Shown piece after piece: positions 17,471 to 26,040 of a DNA stretch of 64,000 bases (position 1 is the first letter of the stretch; each line of letters starts with the position of its first letter). The stretch lies in assembly GCF_036409475.1 (NCBI RefSeq), contig NZ_JAYRCK010000030.1, forward strand, positions 3,356 through 67,355, in the 5' to 3' direction. The translations under genes and the position numbers were made by a program. The DNA is from Scandinavium sp036409475 (GTDB taxonomy: Bacteria > Pseudomonadota > Gammaproteobacteria > Enterobacterales > Enterobacteriaceae). The notes below the pieces were generated by a model. It saw only the letters and a program-made list of their open reading frames with translations. It was not told the origin of the DNA and did not search any database.

Positions 17471-18207
17471 AACTGACCCCAAACTTTTACCGTGACCGCG
17501 TGTGCCTGAACGTACTGGCAGGCTCTAAAGCCAATGCCAGCGCGGTTTATGAAGCAGCAGAAGGTCATGTGCTGGTTGGCGTGCTCTCCAAAAATTATCC
17601 GGATGTACCCGCTGCCGTTGCTGACATGCGTGAATACGCGAAGCTCATCGACAACGCGCTCTCCGTGGGCCTGGGCGCGGGCGACCCGAACCAGTCTGAA
17701 ATGGTAAGCCTGATCTCCCGCGAAGTGCAGCCGCAGCACGTGAACCAGGTGTTCACCGGCGTGGCAACCAGCCGCGCGCTGCTGGGGCAGAAAGAGACGG
17801 TGGTCAACGGTCTGGTTTCTCCAACCGGTACGCCGGGCAGGGTGAAAATCTCCACCGGCCCGCTGAGCAGCAAAGAGCAGGATGGCATCGTGCCAATTGA
17901 TACCGCCATTGCGCTGCTGAAAGACATGGGCTGTAGCTCCATCAAATACTTCCCGATGGGCGGCCTGAAATGCCGCGATGAGTATCAGGTTGTCGCTCAA
18001 GCCTGCGCCCGCCACGATTTCTGGCTGGAGCCAACTGGCGGCATCGACCTGGAAAACTACAGCGAGATCCTGAAGATTGCCCTCGATGCGGGCGTGAAGA
18101 AAGTTATCCCGCATATCTACAGCTCGATCATTGATAAAGCCAGCGGCGACACGCGTCCTGAGGATGTGCGTACTCTGCTGGATATGACGAAAAAGTTAGT
18201 GGGGTAA
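17467..18207 (+). CDS. DgaF-like 2-keto-3-deoxy-6-phosphogluconate aldolase
   Basis: The 246-residue enzyme overlaps the lyase stop in ATGA, so they are translationally coupled. The Schiff-base lysine is in CSSIKYFPMGGL (about residue 160), and the phosphate-binding end TGGIDLENYSEI is typical of DgaF/KDPG aldolases. It would split the keto-deoxy sugar acid phosphate into pyruvate and glyceraldehyde 3-phosphate, feeding glycolysis. It is the last gene before a repeat element; the lactonase comes 138 bp later. Confidence 0.9.
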   Translation: MKLTPNFYRDRVCLNVLAGSKANASAVYEAAEGHVLVGVLSKNYPDVPAAVADMREYAKLIDNALSVGLGAGDPNQSEMVSLISREVQPQHVNQVFTGVATSRALLGQKETVVNGLVSPTGTPGRVKISTGPLSSKEQDGIVPIDTAIALLKDMGCSSIKYFPMGGLKCRDEYQVVAQACARHDFWLEPTGGIDLENYSEILKIALDAGVKKVIPHIYSSIIDKASGDTRPEDVRTLLDMTKKLVG

Positions 18208-18210
18208 TTT

Positions 18211-18303
18211 TCCCCCTCTCCCTAACCCTCTCCCCAAGGGAGAGGGGACTGGATCGAGTCTGGATTTTCTCCCTCTCCCTGTGGGAGAGGGGCGGGGAGA
18301 GGG
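18211..18303. repeat. CCCTCTCCC-family repeat pair after the aldolase gene
   Basis: Two hairpins, CCCTCTCC...GGGAGAGGG (18227-18247) and CCCTCTCCCTGTGGGAGAGGG, joined by a short spacer. Same family as the copies near 22.1, 36.2, 47.4, 49.9, 59.4 and 63.1 kb. Confidence 0.85.
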
Positions 18304-18345
18304 CATCAGGCCGCACCTAAGTTCAACCACCGTCAAGGAGTCATC

Positions 18346-19491
18346 ATGCTGTCTGCACGTCACCTGCTTGTCGCTTCATTCTCGTTACTTGCCACTGCTG
18401 CCACCGCACAGACACAGTTCGCCTGGGTTGGCACCTACAACCCCAACGGCGAAGGGCTTTATCGCTTCACTGTCGATCCGCAAACTGGCGACCTTCACGA
18501 TAAAACGTTGGTCAGTTCGCTCCCTAACGCGGCGCAGTTGACCGTGTCTCACGATGGCAAAACGCTTTACCTTGCCAGCGAAGCGGAAAAAGGGCTGGTG
18601 CAGGCGCTGAAAATTGGCGCTGACGGGACGTTGACCGAACTGAATCAGGTTTCTTCTGGCGGGGCCGGGCCGGTGTATTTGAGCCTGACGCCGAACGGGC
18701 GTCATCTGCTGGTGGCGAACTACGTCAGCGGCACGATTGCGGTGCTGCCGGTTAAAGACGATGGCTCATTGGCCGAAGCGTCTGATACGCATCAGGATGA
18801 AGGCCCGGCAGGTGCCGGAAAACCTGAAGCGGCCGCGGAAGGCAGCTTTGCCATCAGCGATCATAATGGGCCGCATGCGCACATGATCTCTGCCGATCCG
18901 CAGGATAAATATGTCTTCTCAACCGATCTGGGTCTGGATCGCATCTATCAGTATCACTTCAACGACGAAACCGGAAAGCTGACGCCAAACGATCCGCCGT
19001 TTATCAATGCCTCCTCGAAAGGGGCTGGCCCGCGCCACTTTGTCTTCACGCCGAAGGGCGATGCGCTGTGGCTCATCAACGAAGAAGCCTCCACGCTAAC
19101 CCACTATCGACTGGATCTCGCGAAAGGCACGCTGACGGAAGGTAAAACCGTCTCGTCACTGCCCAAAGAATTTAAAGGCACCAACTTTGCCGCCGGGCTG
19201 GTGCTGAGCCATGATGGCAAGCAGTTATATGTTGCCAACCGATTGCATAACAGCGTCGCACACTTTACGGTATCCGCCGACGGCGAACTCATTCATCAAG
19301 ATGATGTTTGGACCCGAGGCGACTACCCACGTACCGTCACGCTGGACCCGAAAGGCCAGTGGCTGTATGTGATGAATCAGCGTAGCGACAATATCACCCG
19401 CTTTAAGGTTGCTCCGAAGACCGGCAAGCTGAGTTTTGAACCTGGCTATACTGCCGTAGGCAGCCCGTCACAAATGGTGATATCACCGTAA
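18346..19491 (+). CDS. Secreted lactonase family protein (7-bladed propeller)
   Basis: The 381-residue protein has a signal peptide (cut near ATAATA|QTQ, about residue 21) and repeated propeller blades with SHDGKTLYLAS, TPNGRHLLVAN, DPQDKYVFSTD, SHDGKQLYVAN and DPKGQWLYVMN. It is of the YbhE/Pgl-type 6-phosphogluconolactonase fold (Pfam lactonase), but the export signal places it in the periplasm, where a phosphosugar lactone would not occur. It may open a free sugar lactone before uptake. AAGGAGTCATC precedes the ATG. It sits between the aldolase and the regulator of the cluster. Confidence 0.88.
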   Translation: MLSARHLLVASFSLLATAATAQTQFAWVGTYNPNGEGLYRFTVDPQTGDLHDKTLVSSLPNAAQLTVSHDGKTLYLASEAEKGLVQALKIGADGTLTELNQVSSGGAGPVYLSLTPNGRHLLVANYVSGTIAVLPVKDDGSLAEASDTHQDEGPAGAGKPEAAAEGSFAISDHNGPHAHMISADPQDKYVFSTDLGLDRIYQYHFNDETGKLTPNDPPFINASSKGAGPRHFVFTPKGDALWLINEEASTLTHYRLDLAKGTLTEGKTVSSLPKEFKGTNFAAGLVLSHDGKQLYVANRLHNSVAHFTVSADGELIHQDDVWTRGDYPRTVTLDPKGQWLYVMNQRSDNITRFKVAPKTGKLSFEPGYTAVGSPSQMVISP

Positions 19492-19505
19492 ACCCTGCAA
19501 GGAAC

Positions 19506-19524
19506 ACGGGCCGACCTGGCCCGT
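19506..19524 (+). terminator. Hairpin between lactonase and regulator genes
   Basis: ACGGGCC / GGCCCGT stem with a 5-base loop followed by only TTTG, so termination would be weak or partial. Confidence 0.4.
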
Positions 19525-19544
19525 TTGAGCAAAGAGGATAGTGA

Positions 19545-21455
19545 GTGCGATTCCCGAACCAACGCCTGGCGCAACTGTTCAGTCTGTTGCAAAACGAAAC
19601 GCTGCCGCAGGACGAGCTGGCACAGCGGTTGTCCGTTTCCACACGTACCGTTCGGGCCGATATTACTGCGCTCAATGCTTTGCTGGCCCAGCACGGGGCG
19701 CAGTTCGTGCTGAGTCGCGGCAATGGTTATCAGCTTCGGGTCGACGATCAGGCGCTCTTTCAGTCGTTGCAGGAGGCCCAGCCTCGTGCGCTGCGCATCC
19801 CTCGCACCGGGCCGGAACGCGTTCACTATCTGATGGTTCGCTTTCTGACTTCCGCCTTTTCACTCAAGCTCGAAGATTTGGCCGATGAATGGTTTGTCAG
19901 TCGTGCGACGCTTCAGGGCGATATGGCTGAAGTGCGTGAGTGGCTGGCGCGTTATCAGCTGACCCTCGAAACGCGCCCTCGTCATGGCGTGAAGCTGTTC
20001 GGCAGTGAAATGGCGATTCGCGCCTGCCTGACCGATTTGCTCTGGCAACTGGCGCAGCAGGACAGCAACAATCCGCTGCTGACCGAAGAAGCGCTGAATG
20101 CAGGCGTGCCGGATCAGCTTGCCGGGATTTTGCAGGAAGTCTTCAACCGCTGGCATATTCGTCTGACCGATGAGGGCGAGCTGTTTGTGCGCCTTTACTG
20201 TGCCGTAGCGGTACGACGCATCAGCGAGGGTTATCCACTGCCCGAATTTACCGCGGACGATGTCGACGAGAAGGTATTCCACGCGGCGCGTAACATTGTG
20301 GCCACGATCGAAAAAATGACCGGCAAAACGCGGGCGGCTTCGGAAGAAAACTGGCTGCGGGTGCATATCGCCGCGCGTCAGGTACAAGAGATTGCGCCCA
20401 GCCACATCAATGCCGATGACGACGAAGCGCTGGTCAATGACATCCTGCAATTCATCAACACGCACTATAACTACAACTTGCTGAGCGACGAGCAGCTGCA
20501 CGCCGACCTGCTGACGCACATCAGGACCATGATCACCCGCGTGCGCTACCAGATTATGATCCCCAATCCGCTGCTGGATAACATCAAGCAGCACTACCCG
20601 ATGGCCTGGGACATGACGCTGGCGGCGGTGTCCGGCTGGAGTAAATACACCCCGTGGACCATCAGCGAAAATGAGATTGGTTTCCTGGTGCTGCACATCG
20701 GCGTGGGGCTTGAGCGGCATTACAACATTGGCTATCAGCGCCAGCCACGCGTGCTGTTGGTGTGCGATGCCGGGAATGCGATGGTGCGCATGATTGAAGC
20801 GGTGTTGCAGCGCAAATATCCACAGCTGGAAATGACCGCCACCATCACGCTGCGTGAGTATGAACAGCGAGAAAGCATCAGCGAAGATTTTGTGGTTTCG
20901 ACGGTGCGCATCGCTGAAAAAGATAAGCCAGTGGTGGTGATGTCGCCGTTCCCGACGGAGTATCAGCTTGAGCAAATCGGCAAGCTGGTGTTGGTCGACA
21001 GAACCCGCCCGTGGATGCTGGAAAAATACTTCGACGCGCGCCATTTCCGCATTATCAACGAACCGATGGAAAGACAGACGCTGTTCAGCGAGCTTTGCCA
21101 GCAGCTCAGCGCAGAAGGGTTTGTTGATGCGGAATTTTTGGATTCCGTGACCGAGCGTGAAGCCATCGTCAGCACCATGCTGGGGGATGGTATCGCACTG
21201 CCGCACGCCTTAGGATTGCTGGCGAAGAAAACCGTGGTTTACACCGTGCTGGCCCCGCAAGGCATTGCCTGGGGTGACGAAACCGCCCACGTGATTTTCC
21301 TGCTGGCGATAAGCAAAAGCGAATACGAAGAAGCGATGGCGATTTACGATATCTTCGTGACGTTCCTGCGGGAAAGGGCGATGACGCGGCTGTGCGGCTG
21401 TAAAAACTTCAGCGAGTTTAAAACGGTGGCGATGGAGTGCGTCAGCCGCTTCTGA
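19545..21455 (+). CDS. BglG/MtlR-type PTS-domain transcriptional regulator
   Basis: The 636-residue protein has an HTH (residues 1-60, QRLSVSTRTVRADITALN), a second HTH region (about 85-165), two PRD domains (about 175-290 and 295-400), an EIIB-like domain with Cys407 in VLLVCDAGNAM and an EIIA (mannitol/Ntr) domain with His554 in GIALPHALG. In this family, phosphorylation of these residues by HPr and EII proteins switches DNA-binding activity. GTG 19545 follows AAAGAGGA. It is the probable activator of the upstream cluster. The gene ends 3 bp from the convergent nrdG stop. Confidence 0.92.
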   Translation: MRFPNQRLAQLFSLLQNETLPQDELAQRLSVSTRTVRADITALNALLAQHGAQFVLSRGNGYQLRVDDQALFQSLQEAQPRALRIPRTGPERVHYLMVRFLTSAFSLKLEDLADEWFVSRATLQGDMAEVREWLARYQLTLETRPRHGVKLFGSEMAIRACLTDLLWQLAQQDSNNPLLTEEALNAGVPDQLAGILQEVFNRWHIRLTDEGELFVRLYCAVAVRRISEGYPLPEFTADDVDEKVFHAARNIVATIEKMTGKTRAASEENWLRVHIAARQVQEIAPSHINADDDEALVNDILQFINTHYNYNLLSDEQLHADLLTHIRTMITRVRYQIMIPNPLLDNIKQHYPMAWDMTLAAVSGWSKYTPWTISENEIGFLVLHIGVGLERHYNIGYQRQPRVLLVCDAGNAMVRMIEAVLQRKYPQLEMTATITLREYEQRESISEDFVVSTVRIAEKDKPVVVMSPFPTEYQLEQIGKLVLVDRTRPWMLEKYFDARHFRIINEPMERQTLFSELCQQLSAEGFVDAEFLDSVTEREAIVSTMLGDGIALPHALGLLAKKTVVYTVLAPQGIAWGDETAHVIFLLAISKSEYEEAMAIYDIFVTFLRERAMTRLCGCKNFSEFKTVAMECVSRF

Positions 21456-21458
21456 GGC

Positions 21459-21923
21459 TCATCGCAGGTGATGCACGACCTGATTGCTGCTGCCTCGCCA
21501 GATAAGTGCGGGATCTTTCAGGTCTTGCACAAACTTCCCGTCGATCAGTACGTTGATCAGATTAACGACGTCCAGTTGAGCCTCAGTCAGCTCATCCAGC
21601 TTATAGCCCGTCCAGACCCAGATATCCTTCCCTTCGCATTCCGCATGAACGCGCTTCACCAGCCGAAGAATGTGTGGCACGTTCTGCGGATGCAGCGGAT
21701 CGCCTCCAGACAGCGACAATCCCTGACGTTTGATGCGATTGTCGTTCAAGTCGGCGATGATGCGGTCTTCCATTTCCTGAGTGAACGGTAAGCCGGAGTT
21801 AAGCCGCCAGGTGCTTTTGTTGTAGCAGCCAGGGCATTCGTGGACGCAGCCTGAGACAAACAGGGTGCATCTTGTTCCTGGGCCATTGACGATGTCGACG
21901 GGGTAGTATTGGTGGAAATTCAT
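21459..21923 (-). CDS. nrdG: Anaerobic ribonucleotide reductase activating protein
   Basis: A 154-residue radical-SAM enzyme whose Cys26, Cys30 and Cys33 (CVHECPGC) hold the 4Fe-4S cluster; it generates the glycyl radical on NrdD. Length equals E. coli NrdG. It follows nrdD on the same strand, but the gap is 215 bp and contains a CCCTCTCCC repeat, longer than the usual nrdD-nrdG spacing. Cytosolic; needed for DNA precursor synthesis without oxygen. Confidence 0.97.
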   Translation of the reverse strand: MNFHQYYPVDIVNGPGTRCTLFVSGCVHECPGCYNKSTWRLNSGLPFTQEMEDRIIADLNDNRIKRQGLSLSGGDPLHPQNVPHILRLVKRVHAECEGKDIWVWTGYKLDELTEAQLDVVNLINVLIDGKFVQDLKDPALIWRGSSNQVVHHLR

Positions 21924-22076
21924 TTCTGCTTCTCAATTGACGCCATAGCGGCGTTGGCTGCACTCACTCACCCAGGTCACTTACTTAAGTAAGCTCCCTG
22001 GGATTCCCTCCCTTGCCGCCTTGCTCTGACGCCAATTGCTTTGCAGAAAACGAGGATCGCGAGAGGGAACGGTTTT

Positions 22077-22114
22077 CTCCCTCTCCCTTGAGGGAGAGGG
22101 CAGGGGAGAGGGGG
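22077..22114. repeat. CCCTCTCCC-family repeat between nrdD and nrdG
   Basis: One hairpin CCCTCTCCCTTGAGGGAGAGGG followed by CAGGGGAGAGGGGG. It lies inside the nrdDG operon. Confidence 0.85.
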
Positions 22115-22138
22115 AAATCTTCCAGCGAACGCCGATGC

Positions 22139-24277
22139 TTAACCGATCTGCCCATTCCCCAAATGCTTCACGCGACGTTTCACTTCTTCCTGCTTACCGG
22201 CGTTGAACGGACGCGCATCGGGGCTGCCTAAATAGCCACACACTCGGCGGGTGACAGACACTCGTGCCGCGTCGTGATTACCGCATTTCGGGCAGGTGAA
22301 GCCTTTGCTGGTGCACTCGAACTCACCGGTGAAACCGCACTCGTAGCACTCATCAATCGGCGTGTTGGTGCCGTAATACGGCACGTGCTGATAGCTGTAA
22401 TCCCACACGTCTTCCAGCGCTTTCAGGTTGTGCTGAATGTTCGGGTACTCGCCGTAACAGATGAAGCCACCGTTAGCGATCGGCGGGTAGCCCGCTTCGA
22501 AATCAATCTTGTCGTACGGGTTCACCTTCTTCTCCACGTCGAGGTGGAAGCTGTTGGTGTAGTAGCCTTTGTCCGTCACGCCGTCGACCAGGCCAAACTG
22601 CGCGGTATCAAGGCGGCAGAAGCGGTCGCACAGGTTTTCACTTGGGGTGCTGTACAGGCTGAAGCCGTAGCCGGTTTCTTCTTTCCACAAATCGACCGCA
22701 TCACGCAGACGCTGCACAATCGCGATGCCTTTTTCACGCAAGGCTTCGCTGTCGTACATATGCTGATTGCCGAACAGCGCGTTGATGGTTTCGTGAATGC
22801 CGATGTAACCCAGTGAAATGGAGGCGCGGCCGTTTTTGAAGATCTCCGCCACATCATCGTCTGCTTTCAGACGTACGCCGCAAGCGCCTTCCATATAGAG
22901 GATTGGGGCCACACGGGCTTTCACGCCTTCCAGACGGGCAATACGGGTCATCAGCGCTTTACGCGCCAGCTGCAAGCGTTCGTCCAGCAGTTTCCAGAAT
23001 GCGGCTTCGTCACCTTTGGCTTCCAGCGCAATACGCGGCAGGTTAAGGCTGATAACGCCGATGTTGTTACGGCCATCATGCACTTCTTCGCCGTTCTCGT
23101 TTTCCCACACGCCGAGGAAGCTGCGGCAGCCCATTGGCGTTTTGAACGAGCCCGTCACTTTCACGACCTGGTCGTAGTTGAGAATATCCGGATACATGCG
23201 CTTGCTCGCGCACTCCAGCGCCAGCTGTTTGATGTCGTAGTTGGCATCGCCGACTTTGTGGTTCAGGCCGTCGCGGATAGCGAACACCAGTTTCGGGAAC
23301 ACCGCGGTTTTGCGGTTTTTGCCCAGACCCGCAATGCGGTTGCGCAGGATCGACTGCTGGATCATGCGAGATTCCCAGCGGGTGCCGAGGCCAAAACCGA
23401 AGGTCACGAACGGCGTCTGACCGTTGGCGGTGTGCAGGGTGTTGACTTCATATTCCAGCGACTGGAACGCGTCATAGCACTCTTTTTCGGTGCGGGAATG
23501 GGCATACCCTTCCGCATCCGGAATTTGCCACTCTTCTGCGGTTTTACGGTGCTTCTCGTAGCTCAGGGTGACGAACGGCGCCAGCACTTCATCAATGCGG
23601 TTGATGGTGGTGCCGCCGTAAATGTGGCTGGCGACCTGAGCGATAATCTGCGCGGTGACCGCCGTGGCGGTTGAGATGGATTTCGGCGGCGCAATTTCCG
23701 CGTTGCCCATCTTAAAGCCCTGCGTCAGCATGCCTTTCAGGTCGATCAACATGCAGTTGAACATCGGGAAGAACGGCGAATAGTCGAGATCGTGGTAGTG
23801 AATTTCCCCACGCTCGTGCGCCTGCACCACGTCGTACGGCAGCAGGTGCTGGCGCGCGTAGTGTTTCGCCACGATGCCCGCCAGCAGGTCGCGCTGGGTC
23901 GGGATCACTTTACTGTCTTTGTTGGCGTTCTCGTTGAGCAGCGAGGAGTTGGTTTGCTCAACCAGACCGCGAATTTCCTGGTTCAGGCGGCCGCGCTTTT
24001 CACGCTGTACGTCACGGTCGTGACGGTACTCGATATAGGCACGAGCCAGCTGTTTGTACGGCCCAGACATCAGCTGGTTTTCAACCGCGGTCTGGATTTC
24101 ATTGATATCAACCTGATCGCGCCCCTGCATTTGCAGGCTGACGGTTTCTGCGACGGTGGCGCAATAGTCTGCGTCATCGACTCCCGCTGCTTTGGCCGCA
24201 CGCAGGATTGCTTCCTGGATGCGTGCTGAGTTGAAAGGCGCTTTGCAGCCATCTCGTTTCATCACATGCGGTGTCAT
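22139..24277 (-). CDS. nrdD: Anaerobic ribonucleoside-triphosphate reductase
   Basis: Reduces NTPs to dNTPs with formate under anaerobiosis. The 712-residue product (same length as E. coli) starts MTPHVMKRDG at ATG 24275-24277; the longer frame to 24325 is not used because its extra residues are unlike any NrdD. It has an N-terminal ATP-cone, the active-site barrel, zinc cysteines in CYECGFTGEF and CPKCGNH, and the C-terminal glycyl-radical site RRVCGYLGSPDARPF. Two NrdR boxes and an FNR-like site lie about 160-220 bp upstream. Confidence 0.97.
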   Translation of the reverse strand: MTPHVMKRDGCKAPFNSARIQEAILRAAKAAGVDDADYCATVAETVSLQMQGRDQVDINEIQTAVENQLMSGPYKQLARAYIEYRHDRDVQREKRGRLNQEIRGLVEQTNSSLLNENANKDSKVIPTQRDLLAGIVAKHYARQHLLPYDVVQAHERGEIHYHDLDYSPFFPMFNCMLIDLKGMLTQGFKMGNAEIAPPKSISTATAVTAQIIAQVASHIYGGTTINRIDEVLAPFVTLSYEKHRKTAEEWQIPDAEGYAHSRTEKECYDAFQSLEYEVNTLHTANGQTPFVTFGFGLGTRWESRMIQQSILRNRIAGLGKNRKTAVFPKLVFAIRDGLNHKVGDANYDIKQLALECASKRMYPDILNYDQVVKVTGSFKTPMGCRSFLGVWENENGEEVHDGRNNIGVISLNLPRIALEAKGDEAAFWKLLDERLQLARKALMTRIARLEGVKARVAPILYMEGACGVRLKADDDVAEIFKNGRASISLGYIGIHETINALFGNQHMYDSEALREKGIAIVQRLRDAVDLWKEETGYGFSLYSTPSENLCDRFCRLDTAQFGLVDGVTDKGYYTNSFHLDVEKKVNPYDKIDFEAGYPPIANGGFICYGEYPNIQHNLKALEDVWDYSYQHVPYYGTNTPIDECYECGFTGEFECTSKGFTCPKCGNHDAARVSVTRRVCGYLGSPDARPFNAGKQEEVKRRVKHLGNGQIG

Positions 24278-24649
24278 GATCACTCCATAATTAAAGAACA
24301 GGTTATCCACAGTGGGGGAATGCAAACCTCAGAGAGGATTCGGCTTGTCAGCCAAACACTTTCTTCAGTACCGGCCCTTTTTATCCACACTTCTCACCGC
24401 CAGTCTTTGGCAGTTGTTGATGAGAGAATAGACGATTAATACAATATATAGGGCCGGTGTGCATTCTAATTTCTATATGTAGTGATTTGCATCAAACATG
24501 TTTGCGATTTTTTTGATTCAGAACAAAGTAAAAATGGCACAGCGCGGCAGACGGGCTGTTTCGCTTAAGGCGAAATTTCTGATACTGAGAGCTGTGCAAA
24601 AGAACAACGGAATCAGGTTTTCACAGCGCCAGCAACGCGGTGAAAACGA
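24278..24649 (-). promoter_or_regulatory. nrdDG promoter region: tandem NrdR boxes and FNR-like site
   Basis: Two NrdR-type palindromes, CAATATATAG (24442-24451) and CTATATGTAG (24473-24482), have centres 31 bp apart, which is three helical turns and the spacing known for paired NrdR boxes. Directly beside the second lies GTGATTTGCATCAA (24482-24495), nine of ten positions of the FNR consensus TTGAT-N4-ATCAA. Repression by NrdR-dATP and anaerobic activation by FNR are known for enteric nrdD. The rest of the gap holds no gene. Confidence 0.75.
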
Positions 24650-25393
24650 TCACGCAATGAGGGCGTCGTTAAGCAAGTCTGTCAGCATCAACAGCGCGTA
24701 ACGTGCTGCCTGCGGCGACGGGGCGAGCGGCAGGACTTCAGCGGCCATATTACTGAGCGCATGGCCGTCCGGCGTGAGGGCGAAAATGGTGGCACCCTGC
24801 ATCCGCGCCTGTAGTGTCGCACTTTGCAGAATGCTGTCGGCGGCGCCGGTGGCCAGCACCATCAGAACATGATCATCACTGAGCGTGCTGGCAATCATCC
24901 GCATCAGGTTGCCGTCCTGACACAAATTGATGACGATGCCTAACGGCAACAGCTGGTGCTGAAGCAGCGTCGCCAGCGGAATGTCGTGTTCGCCAAGTGC
25001 AAAACAGTGAACCGCACGGGCACTCAGCAGCCGGGCCTTCAACTTTTCTACCGCGCTTTCACTGGTGTGCTGAAGCTGATGCGCCAGCGTGAGGTTGATG
25101 ACATCGAAACGGTCACGCCAGCTGGAGGGCAGCGCGGCGCTATTTTCCTGAAGCCAGGTCGAGCGACGCTCACTGGCCTGAGCCAGTTGCTTACGCAGGT
25201 CGCGAATATCATCACAGCCCACCGAACGGGCAAAACGGGTGATGGTCGCCGGGCTGACGCCCGCTTTTGCCGCCAGTTCGTCAATCGAGGCGCTGGCAGT
25301 AAAGCCCATATTTTCCAGAATAAACGCTGCCACCCGGGATTCCTGGGCACTGAAACGTCTCATCCCATCCTGCAGTTGACCCACGATATCCAT
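24650..25393 (-). CDS. RpiR/MurR family transcriptional regulator
   Basis: The 247-residue protein has an N-terminal HTH (LAAKAGVSPATITRFARSVGC, about residues 40-60) and a C-terminal SIS sugar-phosphate-binding domain (about 110-245, FALGEHDIPLATLLQHQL). Start ATG 25391-25393 is preferred (AAAGGAAAA upstream); GTG 25418-25420 would add nine residues. It is divergent from the cellobiose-type PTS operon and most likely represses it, with a phosphorylated disaccharide as inducer. Two matching inverted repeats lie in the shared control region. Confidence 0.88.
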   Translation of the reverse strand: MDIVGQLQDGMRRFSAQESRVAAFILENMGFTASASIDELAAKAGVSPATITRFARSVGCDDIRDLRKQLAQASERRSTWLQENSAALPSSWRDRFDVINLTLAHQLQHTSESAVEKLKARLLSARAVHCFALGEHDIPLATLLQHQLLPLGIVINLCQDGNLMRMIASTLSDDHVLMVLATGAADSILQSATLQARMQGATIFALTPDGHALSNMAAEVLPLAPSPQAARYALLMLTDLLNDALIA

Positions 25394-25423
25394 CGGCTGT
25401 TTTCCTTTGCGTGATGTCACGGT

Positions 25424-25569
25424 TTGAAAATATTTTTCAATTGGCGATAGTGCTGGTTATACCACTAAATCGTGATGATGCCTACGTTTCGACTTGAATC
25501 AGGGATATGTTGCGAACAAATAATACTCGGAAAGTGTACCTGGATCACATGCATGAAAATAAATTTCAT
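25424..25569. promoter_or_regulatory. Two matching inverted repeats between RpiR gene and PTS operon
   Basis: TTGAAAATATTTTTCAA (25424-25440) and ATGAAAATAAATTTCAT (25553-25569) share the pattern TGAAA-N7-TTTCA, the kind of site bound by RpiR-family proteins. The first overlaps the regulator's own upstream region, the second lies 80 bp before the EIIB start. A third palindrome, TGGTTATACCA (25454-25464), lies between. Binding is inferred. Confidence 0.55.
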
Positions 25570-25648
25570 ATAGCCTTCACCATTACATAATCTTAACAAT
25601 ATAGTCGCACTCATCTGATTGGTGATGCGAATAACCCAAGGGGATGTT

Positions 25649-25957
25649 ATGCAACGTATCGTCTTATGCTGTGCCGCTGGGATGTCGACCAGCATGCTGG
25701 TCAGCAAAATGAAAGCCGAAGCCCAGCAGCGCTCGCTGGATCTGGATATTTACGCGGTGCCAGTGGCCGAATTTGAACGCGAGCTGCCCGGTGCGGACGT
25801 CGTCCTGCTTGGGCCGCAGGTCAAGTATGAAGCTGCGCGTCTGACCGCGATTGCCGCCCCGCAAGGCAAAGCCGTGGCGGTTATCGACATGGCCGATTAC
25901 GGCCTGATGCGCGGCGCGGCGGTGCTCGACAAAGCGCTGGCACTCATCGCTCACTAA
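25649..25957 (+). CDS. PTS lactose/cellobiose-type EIIB
   Basis: A 102-residue EIIB of the lactose/cellobiose/chitobiose family with the phosphorylation loop LCCAAGMSTSMLV (Cys at residue 8, just before AAGMSTS). AAGGGG lies 5 bp before ATG 25649. It transfers phosphate from EIIA to the sugar during uptake through the EIIC encoded two genes later. No EIIA gene lies in the operon, so the phosphate donor must come from another locus (for example a chitobiose system). Confidence 0.93.
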   Translation: MQRIVLCCAAGMSTSMLVSKMKAEAQQRSLDLDIYAVPVAEFERELPGADVVLLGPQVKYEAARLTAIAAPQGKAVAVIDMADYGLMRGAAVLDKALALIAH

Positions 25958-26040
25958 CTTTTTCCATCACTCCTGACAGGCACTTCCGCGTGACGCTGGC
26001 GTTCACGCGCAGGCTTTCGTGTGCCGAAAATGAGGTCGTC

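Noticed and set aside
24278..24325. Longer NrdD start at 24325
   Set aside because: The 16 extra residues are absent from NrdD proteins; ATG 24277 gives exactly the usual length.
25535..25552. Possible CRP site before the PTS operon (GTGTACCTGGATCACA)
   Set aside because: Only the right half matches; the left half fits poorly.
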